Assembly: GCF_036898095.1 (NCBI RefSeq)
Contig: NC_090765.1
Location: forward strand, 34,246,835-34,310,834
Reading direction: 5' to 3'
DNA: 64,000 nt
Source: Palaemon carinicauda
Lineage: Eukaryota; Arthropoda; Malacostraca; Decapoda; Palaemonidae
In this document: piece by piece, positions 1-11,715 of the stretch
Layout of the letters: every line of letters starts with the position of its first letter
How positions within the stretch are numbered: the stretch's first letter is position 1
Position numbers and translations under genes: made by a program
The notes under the pieces: model-generated
What the model was told of the DNA's origin: nothing
What the model saw: only the letters and a program-made list of their open reading frames with translations
The model's database searches: none

Positions 1-3000
1 GAGTCGATATCATCCTTTATTTCATCACTACAGGAGTGCATGGATGCGATGTCGTCCTGCAAACGTAGTTTCATTGAAGGACCATTGCCTGTGGGATGTC
101 GTGAGAGCGTGTCGGCTGCTTTGTGTTTTGTGCCAGGAACATGGACCATTTCGAAGCGGTATCGTAGTGTCTTTTCTTTTAAGTTTCGAAGGCGAGCGTT
201 GGAGATGTCTTCAAAAGATCGATCACCAAAGATTTTAAGTAGGGGCTTGTGGTCCACTGCGATGAACAAGCTAGGGCATCCAAGGACGAAGAATCTGGTT
301 TTGTTAAGGGCTTCCACTACAGCCAAGGCCTCTCCTTCAATGGGTGCATAACGAGACTCTGCTGGGTGTGTGAATCTACTCCCAATTAAGGTGGTTTTCC
401 AGCCCGATTTGCAGCAAAATGGCCGGGTTGGTGTGCACAGGCAGTGTTTTTGGGTGAGCCAGAACCCAATGCCTGATTTGGACCAGTCTGTAGCAAGGCA
501 TGTTGGTTTTTCTTTATCGTAGATCTGAACGCCCCTCTTGATTTCGTCGATTATGTGATCTTTAGATTCCTCAAAAAGGGTGTCCATGTGTCTGTCCCAA
601 CAGAAAGGGTTGCCAGGGCGCAAAAAGTTACGAAACGGGGTCATGCGTTTGGTCATAGAGAAGGCATAAGAGACTTGATTGATGAGGCCAAACCAGGAGC
701 GCACGTCGGTTATGTTTTTTGGTGTGGGGAAATCGCGTATGGCAGACAAATATTTCTCACATGGCCGGACGCAATCTGGTGTGATTTCAAACCCCGCAAA
801 CTGGACAGTGTTAGCTGAAAAAACAAACTTGTCAGGATTTAAAATGATACCATTATGACCACAAATATCTAACCATTGTACTGTCTGGAAGAAACTCTCC
901 TCTATGTTGTCTGCCCAGAGCAACGTGTCATCGATGCACTTGGTTTTGTTCGGGATATGACCGACCAGTTCGTCGTATCGTCTGGAATAGCCGTCACCAG
1001 AAGCTATGTATCCTTGTGGGGCCGTGCAATACCTGTAGCGGCCCCATGGTGTGATGAATGTTGTTAGGTGACGGTCTTCGGGCCGTAGCGGTACGCTGTG
1101 GTATCCATTCCAGGCATCTAAGACGGTTTTACGTTTACCTGCTGGCACTGCACGAGCTTGATGGAAAGGGGATGGTGTGTGGTGTGTTTCGCGAGTGGCA
1201 TGGAGGTTGAGGGCTTGCAGATCTACTGTGCGACGTGGTTTACCATTCTTCTTGGCGCAAACTACCATACGGCTCATCCATGTGACAGGCTCGCCTATGG
1301 GCACCTGTTCGAGGACTCCTAGGTTCACATCCTGGTCCAGTCCTTGTTTTACCTCATCCTGCCAGTGAAGGGGAACGGGTATAGGGGTATGTACCGCTAC
1401 TGGTTCAGCATGTGGATCAATCATTAATTTTAACGGGGGTCCTGACATCATGGGTAGCTTTTGGTGTTCACATGTATTAAAAGTGCTGGATGCGTAGTGC
1501 TCTAGGAGGAACTTCTGCAACTTCTCTCTATTAGCCTCCGTTGCAGCGAATGGTAACTTTTGGGGTGGTGGTGGGGGGAGTTGTCTCTGGGGGCACGAGC
1601 ATTCCTCTGTCTGAATATTAGTCGATGATGTTTCCTGTGTCGCTTCGCCAATGCAGGGGAAGGTGGAAGAGATTATACCTAAGGCGATGCAGCCCTCTTT
1701 GCTCAAGTAAATCTTGTCAGAGTTGTCGGTGACATAGGTGATTTGTCTGGTTTCAACCAATTTACCCCTGTTGTTGGTACCTGTAAAGCGAAGAATAACG
1801 GCTCCTAGAATATTTATGCCTTTACTGTTGGCAGCTTTCATGGAGATATTAACTGGAATCAGATCAGAATGCTTGATGTGAAGTTTATTCAGAGCATGGA
1901 TACCTGCCAGACAACTCTGACAGCCTGTGTCTGCCATTACTCGAGCCACTGCTGCTTTCGGTGGGGCGTGAAGTTTGAAGCCGAAGTGGGAATAGTCTTC
2001 TGAGGAAGTGGATATTTTGAGGTTAATGAATGGTTGGGGCCCAGAGGGCCTTTTAATCCATGATTTTGACATAGTGTCATACTGATGGTGATCAAGTGTA
2101 ATGGATGAGTTGTTATGATATGTGGTGACAGAACAAAGTTCATTAAACACAGCATTATCTTCAGGTTGGATTGCAGCATGTGATTGTATTCCACTTGCCT
2201 GAGGTGATTTCTTCCTGCAAACTGAAGCAAAATGGTGTAATTTATTGCAAGAAAGGCATGTTTTATCAAATGCAGGGCATTCTGATTTTCTGAGACTTGC
2301 AGGGGCCTTTCTGCCATGCCCTGTTTTACCACAATAAGAGCAACTCACATCAGAAGCAGGTTTATTTAAGTCATGTTTCACAATCCTGGTTCGGTTAAAC
2401 TTTTTGTACGAACTTGAGGCATCGGTGCTTGGGGATTCCGTGAATAAAGACGCTGAGCGTTTACCGGCTTCTTTTCTTTCTACAAATCTAAAAACTTCTT
2501 CTAGTGTCATGTTTTGATTTGTGTTACCCAACAGGTCAAGTTGTATCTCCTGGTCTTCAATGCCTCTGATAAGGATATCCTGAATAATTGGCTCGGTATA
2601 ATTCACTTCACTATCGCAGGAAGGGCAATCTAGGAGGAATTTACATATACCAGCTTGCCCCCTTAATCTGGCTCCAAATGCTCGGATAGGTTCGTCTCTG
2701 TCTTGCCTCATATTATGGAGTGTGACCCGTGCCACCATTACATTTTCTTCACGTACGGCTAGGGCTCGAATGGCAGCAATGACTTCGGCAATAGGTTTTG
2801 CGAGGAGGCTGCCTCCAGCAGCTCTAGTCACATCTTTACGTAATTGATCTTCACAACACTCTAGCAGCTGAACAACAGCTTCTTGCCCGTTAATGGCTGT
2901 GGCATTTACATATTCATCCCACCTTATTAAAAAATATGACCATTCTTCAGTGGTTCCTGCGGCAGTGATGGTAGGCCTCTTAACCTTTTCCACTTGTGCA

Positions 3001-3137
3001 TGTTGCGCTGCAGCACCTGGTCGAGCAGCAGCTGTGTGGTTTATGCAATGGGCGGTCAGTAGGGCAGCAACAATGGCGTCAGACAGGTCGGGGGTCACAT
3101 AATTGCAATTGTCGATGGGGCATTGTACAGCAGGCAT
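1..3137 (-). CDS. Ty3/gypsy-type retrotransposon Gag-Pol polyprotein, N-terminal 1045 codons (partial)
   Basis: Translating the minus strand from the ATG at 3137 gives a frame with no stop all the way to base 1. An in-frame TGA lies a few codons upstream, which supports this start. Domains in order: a Gag-like helical region (about residues 1-260); two zinc-knuckle-like Cys/His clusters starting with CSYCGKTGH near 266 and ending CNKLHHFASVC near 313; an aspartic protease with the triad MADTGC (D near 403); a reverse transcriptase with CIDD at 734-737 in the place of the usual YxDD; and RNase H with TDWSKSG (D near 884), IEGEALA (E near 936) and AVDHKPL. The end of RNase H reads ADTLSRHP, a family hallmark. 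The integrase would lie beyond the left edge. Gag and Pol share one frame with no shift. The open length suggests a young, possibly functional copy. Family assignment is from motifs; clade is not determined. Confidence 0.93.
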   Translation of the reverse strand, partial: MPAVQCPIDNCNYVTPDLSDAIVAALLTAHCINHTAAARPGAAAQHAQVEKVKRPTITAAGTTEEWSYFLIRWDEYVNATAINGQEAVVQLLECCEDQLRKDVTRAAGGSLLAKPIAEVIAAIRALAVREENVMVARVTLHNMRQDRDEPIRAFGARLRGQAGICKFLLDCPSCDSEVNYTEPIIQDILIRGIEDQEIQLDLLGNTNQNMTLEEVFRFVERKEAGKRSASLFTESPSTDASSSYKKFNRTRIVKHDLNKPASDVSCSYCGKTGHGRKAPASLRKSECPAFDKTCLSCNKLHHFASVCRKKSPQASGIQSHAAIQPEDNAVFNELCSVTTYHNNSSITLDHHQYDTMSKSWIKRPSGPQPFINLKISTSSEDYSHFGFKLHAPPKAAVARVMADTGCQSCLAGIHALNKLHIKHSDLIPVNISMKAANSKGINILGAVILRFTGTNNRGKLVETRQITYVTDNSDKIYLSKEGCIALGIISSTFPCIGEATQETSSTNIQTEECSCPQRQLPPPPPQKLPFAATEANREKLQKFLLEHYASSTFNTCEHQKLPMMSGPPLKLMIDPHAEPVAVHTPIPVPLHWQDEVKQGLDQDVNLGVLEQVPIGEPVTWMSRMVVCAKKNGKPRRTVDLQALNLHATRETHHTPSPFHQARAVPAGKRKTVLDAWNGYHSVPLRPEDRHLTTFITPWGRYRYCTAPQGYIASGDGYSRRYDELVGHIPNKTKCIDDTLLWADNIEESFFQTVQWLDICGHNGIILNPDKFVFSANTVQFAGFEITPDCVRPCEKYLSAIRDFPTPKNITDVRSWFGLINQVSYAFSMTKRMTPFRNFLRPGNPFCWDRHMDTLFEESKDHIIDEIKRGVQIYDKEKPTCLATDWSKSGIGFWLTQKHCLCTPTRPFCCKSGWKTTLIGSRFTHPAESRYAPIEGEALAVVEALNKTRFFVLGCPSLFIAVDHKPLLKIFGDRSFEDISNARLRNLKEKTLRYRFEMVHVPGTKHKAADTLSRHPTGNGPSMKLRLQDDIASMHSCSDEIKDDID

Positions 3138-3667
3138 TGTAATGTAGCAAGATCACTGATATTATCATAAATAAGATTCACTTTTTGTTCATGAAATGTT
3201 TATTATCACTTGGAAGGCATCACATGACAATGATAATATCTGCAATGAAAGATAGCATGATGAGAAATAAAATGGCATTTGTATCGGCAGTCAAAATAAA
3301 TTCAATATGAAATTACACTGACACCTAATAGCATATATGGGTCAGTTAGTAAATTCACAGTATACACAGCTAGCTAATGAACCATTTGCTGCTAGCATAT
3401 AATAGATAATAAAGTTTAGCTAAAGTCTATAGACAATAATACTGTACCATATACGCAGCGAGTAAATGAGCTGCCAAACTGAAACACTGTTTGCTTACAT
3501 TCTCACAAATGAGCGCCAATGTATAGATGACGCAATACACATAAATGAAATAGGATCCTATAATGCACATAATGTATAGACGACACAATACACATAAATG
3601 AAATAGGATCCTATAATGCACATGAATGAAATAGGATCATATAATAATTATAACATGTACAACAGAT
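3138..3667 (-). other. Probable leader and part of the 5' LTR of the gypsy element
   Basis: This AT-rich stretch lies immediately upstream (minus strand) of the Gag start and is where the primer-binding site and 5' LTR should sit. I could not identify a primer-binding site or TG...CA LTR borders, and the second LTR is outside the window, so the limits are not fixed. It contains the 52-bp tandem repeat described separately. No credible gene is seen. Confidence 0.35.
3519..3646. repeat. 52-bp tandem repeat, about 2.5 copies
   Basis: The segment starting AATGTATAGATGACGC at 3519 recurs at 3571 (AATGTATAGACGACAC) with the same continuation through AAATAGGATCCTATAATG. A third, partial copy (GAATGAAATAGGATCAT) starts near 3623. 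Each unit contains the palindrome TAGGATCCTA. It may be a repeated element inside the LTR. Confidence 0.8.
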
Positions 3668-4085
3668 ATGAATAGACAATCCTCTAGCGCTAGCGCCAAC
3701 GATCTTCGTACAAGCGTAGGCGCCAAAGATCATGAGCGTTATTTCTTCTGCGTGTGGGATGGTTTCCCACACACAATCGCCGACGGCGCAATCACCGGCG
3801 ACCTTTTGTCGCCAAGATCGTTCGCGCGTGGGATGGTTTCCCACGCTATCGCCCACGATCTTTCACGTGCAAGCGCCAGCGATCTTCATACGCGCGGAAG
3901 CGCGGGGATTGTTCACGCGGGCGCCGATACGCTCACGCTTACGTGGGTACGCGTGCATGCGGGCGCGGTTATACTGCTACGCATGTTTTATTCACGCGCT
4001 ACTTAGTTCTGTGCTTTTCGCGCGATCACCAGCGTGATCGGCGCACCGTTCTCTGACACGATCGCGCCCTGATTACATCAGGGCT
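3668..4085. other. GC-rich block with two matching hairpins
   Basis: Composition jumps from AT-rich to strongly GC-rich with many CG dinucleotides. Two 21-base hairpins share the loop TGGTT: 3752-3772 (stem GTGTGGGA/TCCCACAC) and 3826-3846 (stem GCGTGGGA/TCCCACGC). The stems differ by one base pair, T-A against C-G, so pairing is kept. Around them a loose ~75-bp pattern repeats (variants of GCGCCAACGATCTTCG and GCCAAGATCGTTCGCG). The block sits between the gypsy leader and DIRS-1 and may belong to either. I see no protein-coding signal; the frames open here are overlapping and low in credibility. Confidence 0.6.
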
Positions 4086-5395
4086 TATGGCGGTCAGGCC
4101 ACCTTCGCTTCCCTCCCCCGCAGCGCAATGCAGCGCCCTCTCCGGAGGGGGGAGGTTTCCGGACAGGTCAAAGGTCTCTTCTCCCTTCATTGCAGATTCT
4201 CTACGGGCGAACCCTCATGTGTCAATTCCTCCAGGGGACCAAACGATCCACTTCCCTCCAGAGGGACTCCCTGTCAGCGCGAGGGTCAGTCGGCATCCGT
4301 GGTGGGACGCCTCGTCAGAGCGCTCATGCAGGCGATGAGCCTGTGCCTTCTGACTGGGGTCACTAATCAGTAGCAACTTCCTCTCCCCCTGAAGAGGATG
4401 AGAGGAATCCCTGGCATGGTATCTCCTCCAAGGACTATGCTGTTCCCTCGCGAGTCCTTACGCAGGCGATGAGCCCTCCTCAGATTTTTTCTCCCCTCCC
4501 CTGCAGATGAGCATTACCCAATCCCCAGGAGGGTCGGAAGACCCGGTCCTCTTCCCCATCACTCCATAGGGAGAATCCCTGCTTCTTACTGAGAAATCTT
4601 CTCGTGCGGAGGGGGCGAAAGCCTTACATCCTTCATCGCTGGGGTCCTGTTTCCCTCCTAAGAGGGATCCTAAGGCCCAGTCTTCCGCAAGGACCCTACA
4701 GGATCCAGATGGACCCTTGGGGCATGTCTACGAGTCTCCTCAGGAAGAGTCTCCGGGGATGGGAGACCTCGCTGCCAGTCCATCAGGAGGTGAAGCTCCA
4801 GGGGTCGGAACTTGCGTTCTGGGAGGTTCTGACCCTCAGGAGAAACCTCAAGGGGACCCCAGATTCAGAGATTCCTCTTCGGTAAGGGAAGGATATGGTC
4901 CGGGACCGAGTCTACTCACCCAGGGGCTCCCTTGGGCCAGTGCACCTTGCCCTGGTCTCAGGGAATGAAGAGCGCCAGAGACTAGGCCGAGGGCCAGCTC
5001 TCCGAGCTTGCCTCCTTCAACAGTCCCAGTCGGTATCGAGCCCTTCCCAACTCCCTGGGTAGGGATCGGTGAAGGGATGCGCCCTCCGGGCAGAAGTCCA
5101 GTCCATGTTGGAGATAAGCTCCCTCCAAGAGGTGGCCAACGGGTTCCAAGGCCTCCTTAATCGTCTCCTTCCCTTCTCGACTTTTTACAGGGTTGTCAAA
5201 CAGTCTCCGTTCAGCATAGCGACAGCAGGCGCGGTCAGTCTTGCGGTGAGACCACAAGACTTCATGTGTACACTGGTCCGGTAGGCCGCGTACTTCTGGT
5301 CCTGGTTCACCCGTCTTCAAGGAAGTACTTTGGAGTTTGCCTGGAAGGCGGATATCCCAGTTCAAGGTGCTGTGCTTCAGTCTCTTCACAGCACC
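4086..5395 (+). pseudogene. DIRS-1 Gag region and N-terminal RT remnant
   Basis: GC-rich, broken coding sequence. From about 5086 the frame reads a degenerate version of the DIRS RT N-terminus: a MLE..SLQEV segment, then a NRLLPFSTFYR-like segment in the place of the usual 'SRLFLVEK' block. Near 5335-5395 a shifted frame gives FKVLCFSLFTAPQ, the DIRS counterpart of the RT 'LCFGLSTAPQVFT' block. The sequence stops exactly at the LINE target duplication (5396-5407) and continues at 12007. The upstream part (4086-5000) has no clear motif; I assign it to Gag by position only. Several stops and frameshifts make it non-functional. Confidence 0.55.
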
Positions 5396-5407
5396 TCAAC
5401 AGTTCAC
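5396..5407. repeat. Target-site duplication of the LINE, left copy
   Basis: TCAACAGTTCAC here is repeated at 11995-12006 after the LINE tail. The first four bases could belong to the TTCAA tail, so the true duplication is 8 to 12 bases. It lies within the DIRS-1 RT codons for the APQQFT segment. Confidence 0.85.
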
Positions 5408-6181
5408 TCCCTCTTAACGAGAGAATGCCTTGATGAAGTCATTGGGCTTCAGCACGGCATATCATTCCCGTGCTGAAGTCTTGTGACGGGCAAGACGGCT
5501 CTCGAACTGGGGAATTTCTGTTCCTCTGTTTGACTTTAAATTTCTCTTTCTTTTTCTATTACTTCTTATTGCTTATTCCTCCTTCATAATTATCAGCTGT
5601 CTCCAACCTTGCTGTCAAAACTCTCTTACCCATTTCACTGTCCAGGTTTTTTTTAGAGGGGACATTGTATCCATGATTGGTTTTTATTTCAAAATCAATT
5701 GTGGGAGCTGTGGTGGTCTTGCCAACTGCCCGAAAATGTTTGGACACCTAGGAGTGTCAGTATTCCCATACTGGCACGCGGAACTATCTCGTAGGAAATT
5801 TGGCCTTCGGATTCCAGGGGTTGGCGATTTCATAGAGATAGGACTCTCGGCATTCTGTCCGGTTTGCCTGCCACTAGGATTAGAGTGGGGATGATTGTAT
5901 TCTTAAAATGCTCTCAGTCCCATCAAGCGGGTTTGGCATACACTTGAGCCACTCTAATCATAGTGGTACCATCCCTTTGTGGTAGGGTAGGGAGTGGACA
6001 TTTGGTAAGCAGCTTTCACAGGTGTCATTGGTGGAGAAATTAATTCCAGGAAAGGCTAACGGTGTCTTCTTTGGAATTTCAGACAGTCTTAATTTTTTCT
6101 CTCCCTTAAACTTTATTTTTTTTCCATTGTTTTTTTTTTCATTGTTATTATGACCCCTTCCCTCCCCCCAAAAAATAATTA
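5408..6181 (+). other. LINE 5' untranslated region
   Basis: It runs from the left target duplication to the ORF1 start. It holds T-rich tracts (5521-5560, 6090-6145) and no credible gene. An internal Pol II promoter would be expected here for this LINE type, but none can be pointed to. Confidence 0.6.
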
Positions 6182-8077
6182 ATGAGTAAACTTAATATTC
6201 CCCGTACCCCTGGATCAAATGGCGAACCCCAGACACCGTTGACGACTTCTGCTTGTTTAAATAGGGAAAGCTCTGTTGATAACCTCGGCAATAAAAACGA
6301 TTCCTCCAACAATATTTCTCTGACCAGTGTTGTTAAAGACAATTTATCGGCACTGGTGGAAAATGAATCTTGTAATAACAGTAATACTTCACTCTCTGGT
6401 TCTGGCTCATTACCAGATCCAACAAAAAATCTGAAAATTCTCCACTTAAAAAAACATACCAATTGGTTGTAGCTATGACAAAATTCATGAAGCCTTCTGT
6501 AGATTTTGGGCAATCAAAGAAATTTTAATGGAGCTTAATGGTAGTAAAGGCTTTTGGGAAGCTTGGGTATCATTTTCAAGTTTTGAGATTGCTTTAGAAG
6601 CAAATGAAAATTTAGAGAGCATAAAAATTGACAATTGTTTGATTTCTGGGGCTCTATGTGATAAAGCACCAAGACACCTAGAGGTATATAAACCAGAAGA
6701 ATGGATGGAAAAAGAAATAGAGCATAAACTTCCAGAAGTAAGAACCCCCAAGCCCCCAACATGGATAATTGCATCTGGGAAGATAGATAATTATAACTAT
6801 TATAAGATTAGTAAATTTATACAAAAAAAGTTGGTTTAATTAAAAGTAAGGATATTAGTAGATACGGTAAGCAATCTGTTTTGATTAATGCAAAATCAGA
6901 TACTCAAGCTCACATGCTTTGTGGCATGAAGATTGCAGAAATTGATCCTATTAAGGATATTAAACCACATATGAGCTTCAGCTATGGTAAAGGAGTAGTT
7001 TTTGATAAAGATCTATATGAATTTTCAGAACCAGAAATTCTGGACATATGCCCTGCTAATGTTTGGAAAGTAAGTAAAATCCCTCAAACAAGCATGGTAG
7101 TTTTAACATTTGAAACCCCTGTTATACCAGATCATATAATTATTGAGAATGAAAGAGTACTTGTTCGAGAATATAATCCTAGGCCTTTACAATGCTTTAA
7201 TTGTTTCAAGTACGGTCACCCTTCCCGGTACTGCAATAATACGAAGATCTGTATTAACTGTTCTTTGTTAGAACATGGCCAATGCAACAGAGATACAACC
7301 TGTGCAAACTGTAAAGATCATCATAAATCAAATGATAAAAGATGTAGAGAATACGAGAAAGAAGAAGCTGCAATCTTGAAAGCAAATGCTGAACATATAA
7401 GTGTAGGTTATGCAAAGCATTTACTCAATCGGCAACTTAATTTTGCTCGCGCGGTTAAGATGCCACCAAAAGATTATAATCCACTACCCCTTACTACCAC
7501 AGGGGGACCAGTGGCAGAACCTGGCCCGTCAGGTGCATCTCCCTTAGTGGTAGTAGCCCAGCCATCTGGGTCAAGTGCTCAGCCTATAAAAGCCAGAGCA
7601 CAAACCTCCAAAGAGGTCAATATGGTTTCCAACACACCAAAAGTATTGTCACCGATAGGAGCATCTCCCCTAGAGATAGTAGCCCAGCCTTCTGGGTTAG
7701 GTGCTCGAACTGTTGAAGTTCTATCACAATCCTCCAAGGAAGCCAATGTGGCTTCCACCACCTTAAATGTATTGTCTCAGGCAGAATCTCTACCTGAATT
7801 GATGGAGATTGGAAAACAAGATCTTCCAAAGAGGAAAAGGTCCCCATCATCCTCACCTTCATTTAAGTCAGGTAAGTGCCCTACTGCTCATGATCTTAAG
7901 GTTGACTCTTATAAAGATCCTAGAAAGAAAGAAAAGAAGAGTAGTGGCCTAGTAAAGCCCTCCATCTCCAGGCCTTACATGGCTTCATCTGAAAAGTCCC
8001 AAAAGACAAATGAGACAAAGAAAATAAAAAAAGATAATGTCTATCATCCAGTGGAATTGCAGAGGTCTAAGTACTAG
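6182..8077 (+). pseudogene. LINE ORF1, Gag-like nucleic-acid-binding protein with zinc knuckles (frameshifted)
   Basis: ATG at 6182 opens MSKLNIPRTPGSNGEP and a Ser/Asn-rich N-terminus. A frameshift in the A-run near 6440-6446 moves the frame to a segment encoding an RNA-binding-like region (MELNGSKGFWEAWVSF, from 6528). A stop at 6837-6839 breaks it again, and the long part continues to 8077 in another frame. That part carries three Cys-rich knuckles in tandem: CFNCFKYGHPSRYC, CINCSLLEHGQC and CANCKDHHKSNDKRC (about 7192-7355), followed by a Ser/Pro/Lys-rich tail. This layout is standard for ORF1 of I/Jockey-type LINEs, whose product coats the element RNA. The tail overlaps the ORF2 start. 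Confidence 0.85.
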
Positions 8078-11000
8078 CATTGAGCAAATAAAAACTTTAA
8101 CCAGGGACTCAGACACGAAGGTACTTTGTCTATAGGAAACCAAGATCAGTGACAAACCATTTAATCCTGGACTCAATTATAATTTTTGTAGATCCCCTCC
8201 TTTGCAAGCTGCAAGAGCTCAAGGTAGTACAGGTTTTATTATTCACAAATCTGTAAAATTTGAAACAATCCTACTCAATACACCACTACAGGCATGTGCA
8301 GTTAGAACTCATATCGGGAAAAATTTCTTTATGCTCGCTATATATTGAACCATCCTTAGAACTTTTCCTCTTAGATCATGCTGGTAATCCAAGAAGGCTT
8401 AGACTTTCTGACCTCCAAGACCTGATCAATCAGCTTCCTGCCCCTTTTATTTTAATGGGTGATTTTAATGCAAAGCATACTTTATGGGGTGGAAATGTGT
8501 GCGATAGATGGGGTAATCTTGTTGAAGAATTAATCGACAACAATGATGTAATACTAATGAATGATGGTTCTCCAACTAGGTATGATGTATTCCACAACTC
8601 TACATCAGCCATTGATTTGTCAATCTGTTCCTCATCCATTCGGTTGGACTACCTTTGGTCAGTAAATGAACACCTACATGGCAGTGACCATTGGCCAATA
8701 ATGTTAAATTATGTCCATAATCTTCCTTCTCAGTGTCCACCAAATTGGAAGATAGATGAGGCAAACTGGGCAGCTTATGAAAACTGTTCACACACCGATA
8801 AAGAGTATGATGAATTTACATCTCCAGTGCATGCCTATCAACATCTTGAAAATACTATTGATGATAATGCTAGCAAGTTTATACCTAAAACATGCGGTTT
8901 ACCTCATCACTCTGTAGTTCCTTGGTGGAGTAAAGAATATGCCAACGCAAGAAAAGTGACCCGAACTTGGTTCAGAAGATACTTGAGAACAAACTATGTA
9001 GCAGATAGAATAGCGTACCTCAGAGCCTGTGCCAAACAAAAAAGAACTTTTAAAAAAGCAAAGAGAGCATTTTGGAAGAAATATATATCTAATATTAATA
9101 CCAAAACTCCTTCAAAGGAAATATGGGACAAGATTAGAAAACTTCAAGGTAAATTCGTCCCTAAGCCTCTACCAATATTAAGGGAAAATAATAGATATAT
9201 ATCTGACCCCAAAGATGTAGCAGAGGTTCTTGCTAAGCACTTTGCCCATGTATCAAGTGCTGACAACTATTCCCCAGCATTTCAACAAATTAGAGCATCA
9301 ACATCTGTTGTTCCTCCTGCTTCTTCAAATACTGAAGCTTTTAACCTGCCTTTTAGTATGGAGGAGATGCAAAATGCTATCTCTAGCTCTTCTTTAACTG
9401 CCCCAGGTGAGGATGGCATCCGGTATGAAATGATATCACATCTTCGAGTGGATACCAAGGAATTTTTATTAGAAACCTTTAACGGTCTATGGGCTTCCCA
9501 TACATCTCCTGATTCCTGGCATACTTCAATTGTAATTCCAGGCCACAAGTCTGGTAAAGACCCAGAACTGCCATCTAGTTATAGGCCCATATCCTTGACC
9601 AGTTGCATATGCAAACTATTTGAGAGAATGAACAACAACAGACTTGTGTGGTATGTAGAATAAAAAAATCTTTTATCTAACAGACAGTTTGGTTTTAGGA
9701 AGAACCGAAGTACTCTAGACCCTTTGCTGATGTTATCAAGGGAAATTTCAAATGCTTTTTCTAACTAAAACCAGGTGGTGGGTGTCTTTTTTTGACCTCG
9801 AAAAGGCATATGACACCACCTGGAGGGGTGGTATTTTTAAAGCAATTGGCCTCGTGGGGTATAGGAGGACATATGTTCTCTTTTATTGAAGAATTTTTAT
9901 CAAACTGCTCAATTAAAGTGAGAGTAGGGTCAGAACTATCTTCATCCTACATGCAAGAAGAAGGTGTCCCCCAAGGCAGCGTATTGAGTGTGACCTTGTT
10001 TGCTGTTGATATTAATAGTCTCATTAGTCACATACCTCCTGGCATACAAGGATCACTATTTGTCGATGACTTTGCAATTTATTGTAGTGGATCATCTGCA
10101 CTACAAGCATGCCAAAATCTTCAAATTGCAATAAATGCTGCCTCCGCATGGGCAAATTCTCGTGGATTCATGTTTTCTCCTCAGAAGACCAAAGCCATTC
10201 GCTTTACTCGTACTCGTAAAAGGGAAGAGATCCCCACCCTTTTCTTAAATGATTGTATTTTGCCATATGAGGATAGTGTCAAGTTTCTTGGAGTCATTTT
10301 CGACAAGAAAATGATATTTGGTCCCCATATAAATGACCTATCTATCAGGGTTAAGAAGTCACTGAACATTCTGAAAGTGGTATCGCATTTTGATTGGGGT
10401 CCTGATAGAACAACTTTGCTTAGAATTTATACATCTTTGTGTCTGAGCAAGTTAGACTATGCATGCCAAATATATGGGTCAGCTACAAAGACTTTACTTG
10501 GAAAACTTGATATTGTTCACAATGCTGGGCTTCGCATCTGCACAGGTGCTTACAGAACATCTCCCATTGACAGTTTCTATGTTGATTCTGGCATACCTCC
10601 CCTTTCCATTCGCAGAGAGGAGTTGAGTTTGAGGTTTTTAGCTAGGTCCCTTGCTGTGAGAAACAATCCTAACTTTAAATATGTTAGGCGCCTTTAGATC
10701 GGGCTCCTAACAGATCTAGAGTGCCTAAGCCTTTGGAAGTACAGCTGAAAAATGTTGCTAGAGAAGTAGGCTTGTTAACAGCACAGATAGCAGAGGTAGG
10801 ATATCCCAAGTCTCCTCCTTGGTGTAATCCACCTGTTAAAGTATGTTTTACAGCAGGAGGGAAAAATACCTTACCTAGTAGGGTAATGAAAAGTGAGTTT
10901 TTAAATCATGCTGCTCAACATCATGGGAAACATGTTTTTACAGATGGCTCCAAATCGGCTGCAGGAGTTGGAAGTGCAGCTGTGGTGGGGGATATTGTTA

Positions 11001-11715
11001 TTAGAAGGAAACTCCCATCCTCTTGTTCAATTTTTACTGCTGAGCTGTACGCAATAATTCTCGCAGTCCAACATATTTTTAAAAATGGCAACCAAAATAG
11101 TTTTTATACAATTTTTACGGATTCCAATAGTGTTTTACTCTCATTAAAACAAATTATGCCAGGCCATCATCTAGTACAAGAGGTGCAGGACTGGTAGTAC
11201 TTCTGCAGTCTGGGAAGAGTATCAGTGTTCACTTCTGTTGGGTCCCTGCCCATGTTGGGGTGGATGGAAATGAACAAGTAGATAAGGCAGCAAAGGAAGC
11301 TTCAGGGCTAAGTAATCCATCCCCCTTGAGTATTCCTTACAAAGATCTTAAAAGTGAGATTCATCTTTACTGTAAAAATAAGTGGCAAGCTCGATGGTCT
11401 GAACTGACCACCAATACAAAATTGAAACAAATCCACCCATTGGTGGATAAATGGTCATCTTGTAATTCTACAAGTAGAAGGGATACCATTATTTTAACTA
11501 GGCTGCGTATTGGCCATACACATGCAATGCACAATTATTTAATGAAGAGTGGGGAAGGGAGATAGGCCCCTCTTTGTAATACCTGTAAAGTGACAATGGA
11601 TGTTAAACATATTTTAGTCGATTGTCCTGTTTTTAATCTTCAGAGGAGGACACATTTACTCCAGGATAAACCTTTAAGAGGTATACTGGAGGAAAACTGT
11701 TACTGTATACCCTGA
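8037..11715 (+). pseudogene. LINE ORF2: endonuclease, reverse transcriptase, RNase H (multiple lesions)
   Basis: ATG at 8037 opens MSIIQWNCRGLS, the usual start of the APE-type endonuclease, overlapping ORF1. A TAG at 8133 replaces the Gln of the expected CLQETK motif. A shift near 8318-8326 (A/T run) leads into the long frame 8260-9663 with GDFNAKHTLWG, SAIDLSI and GSDHWPI (endonuclease), and YRPISLTSCICKLFE (RT). Stops at 9661 and near 9766 and a shift near 9831-9839 follow. The frame 9792-10697 holds GVPQGSVLS and the catalytic FVDDFAIY. After another shift near 10688, RNase H shows FTDGS, TAELYAI, FTDSNSV and WVPAHVGVDGNEQVD, interrupted by a stop at 11195-11197. A Cys/His motif (CNTCK...H...C) follows a stop at 11563. 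All catalytic blocks are recognisable, so decay is recent. Confidence 0.9.

Noticed and set aside
3427..4056. Overlapping plus- and minus-strand frames of 60-112 codons around the GC-rich block
   Set aside because: They overlap in several frames at once, match no domain, and are explained by the low stop density of CpG-rich repeats.
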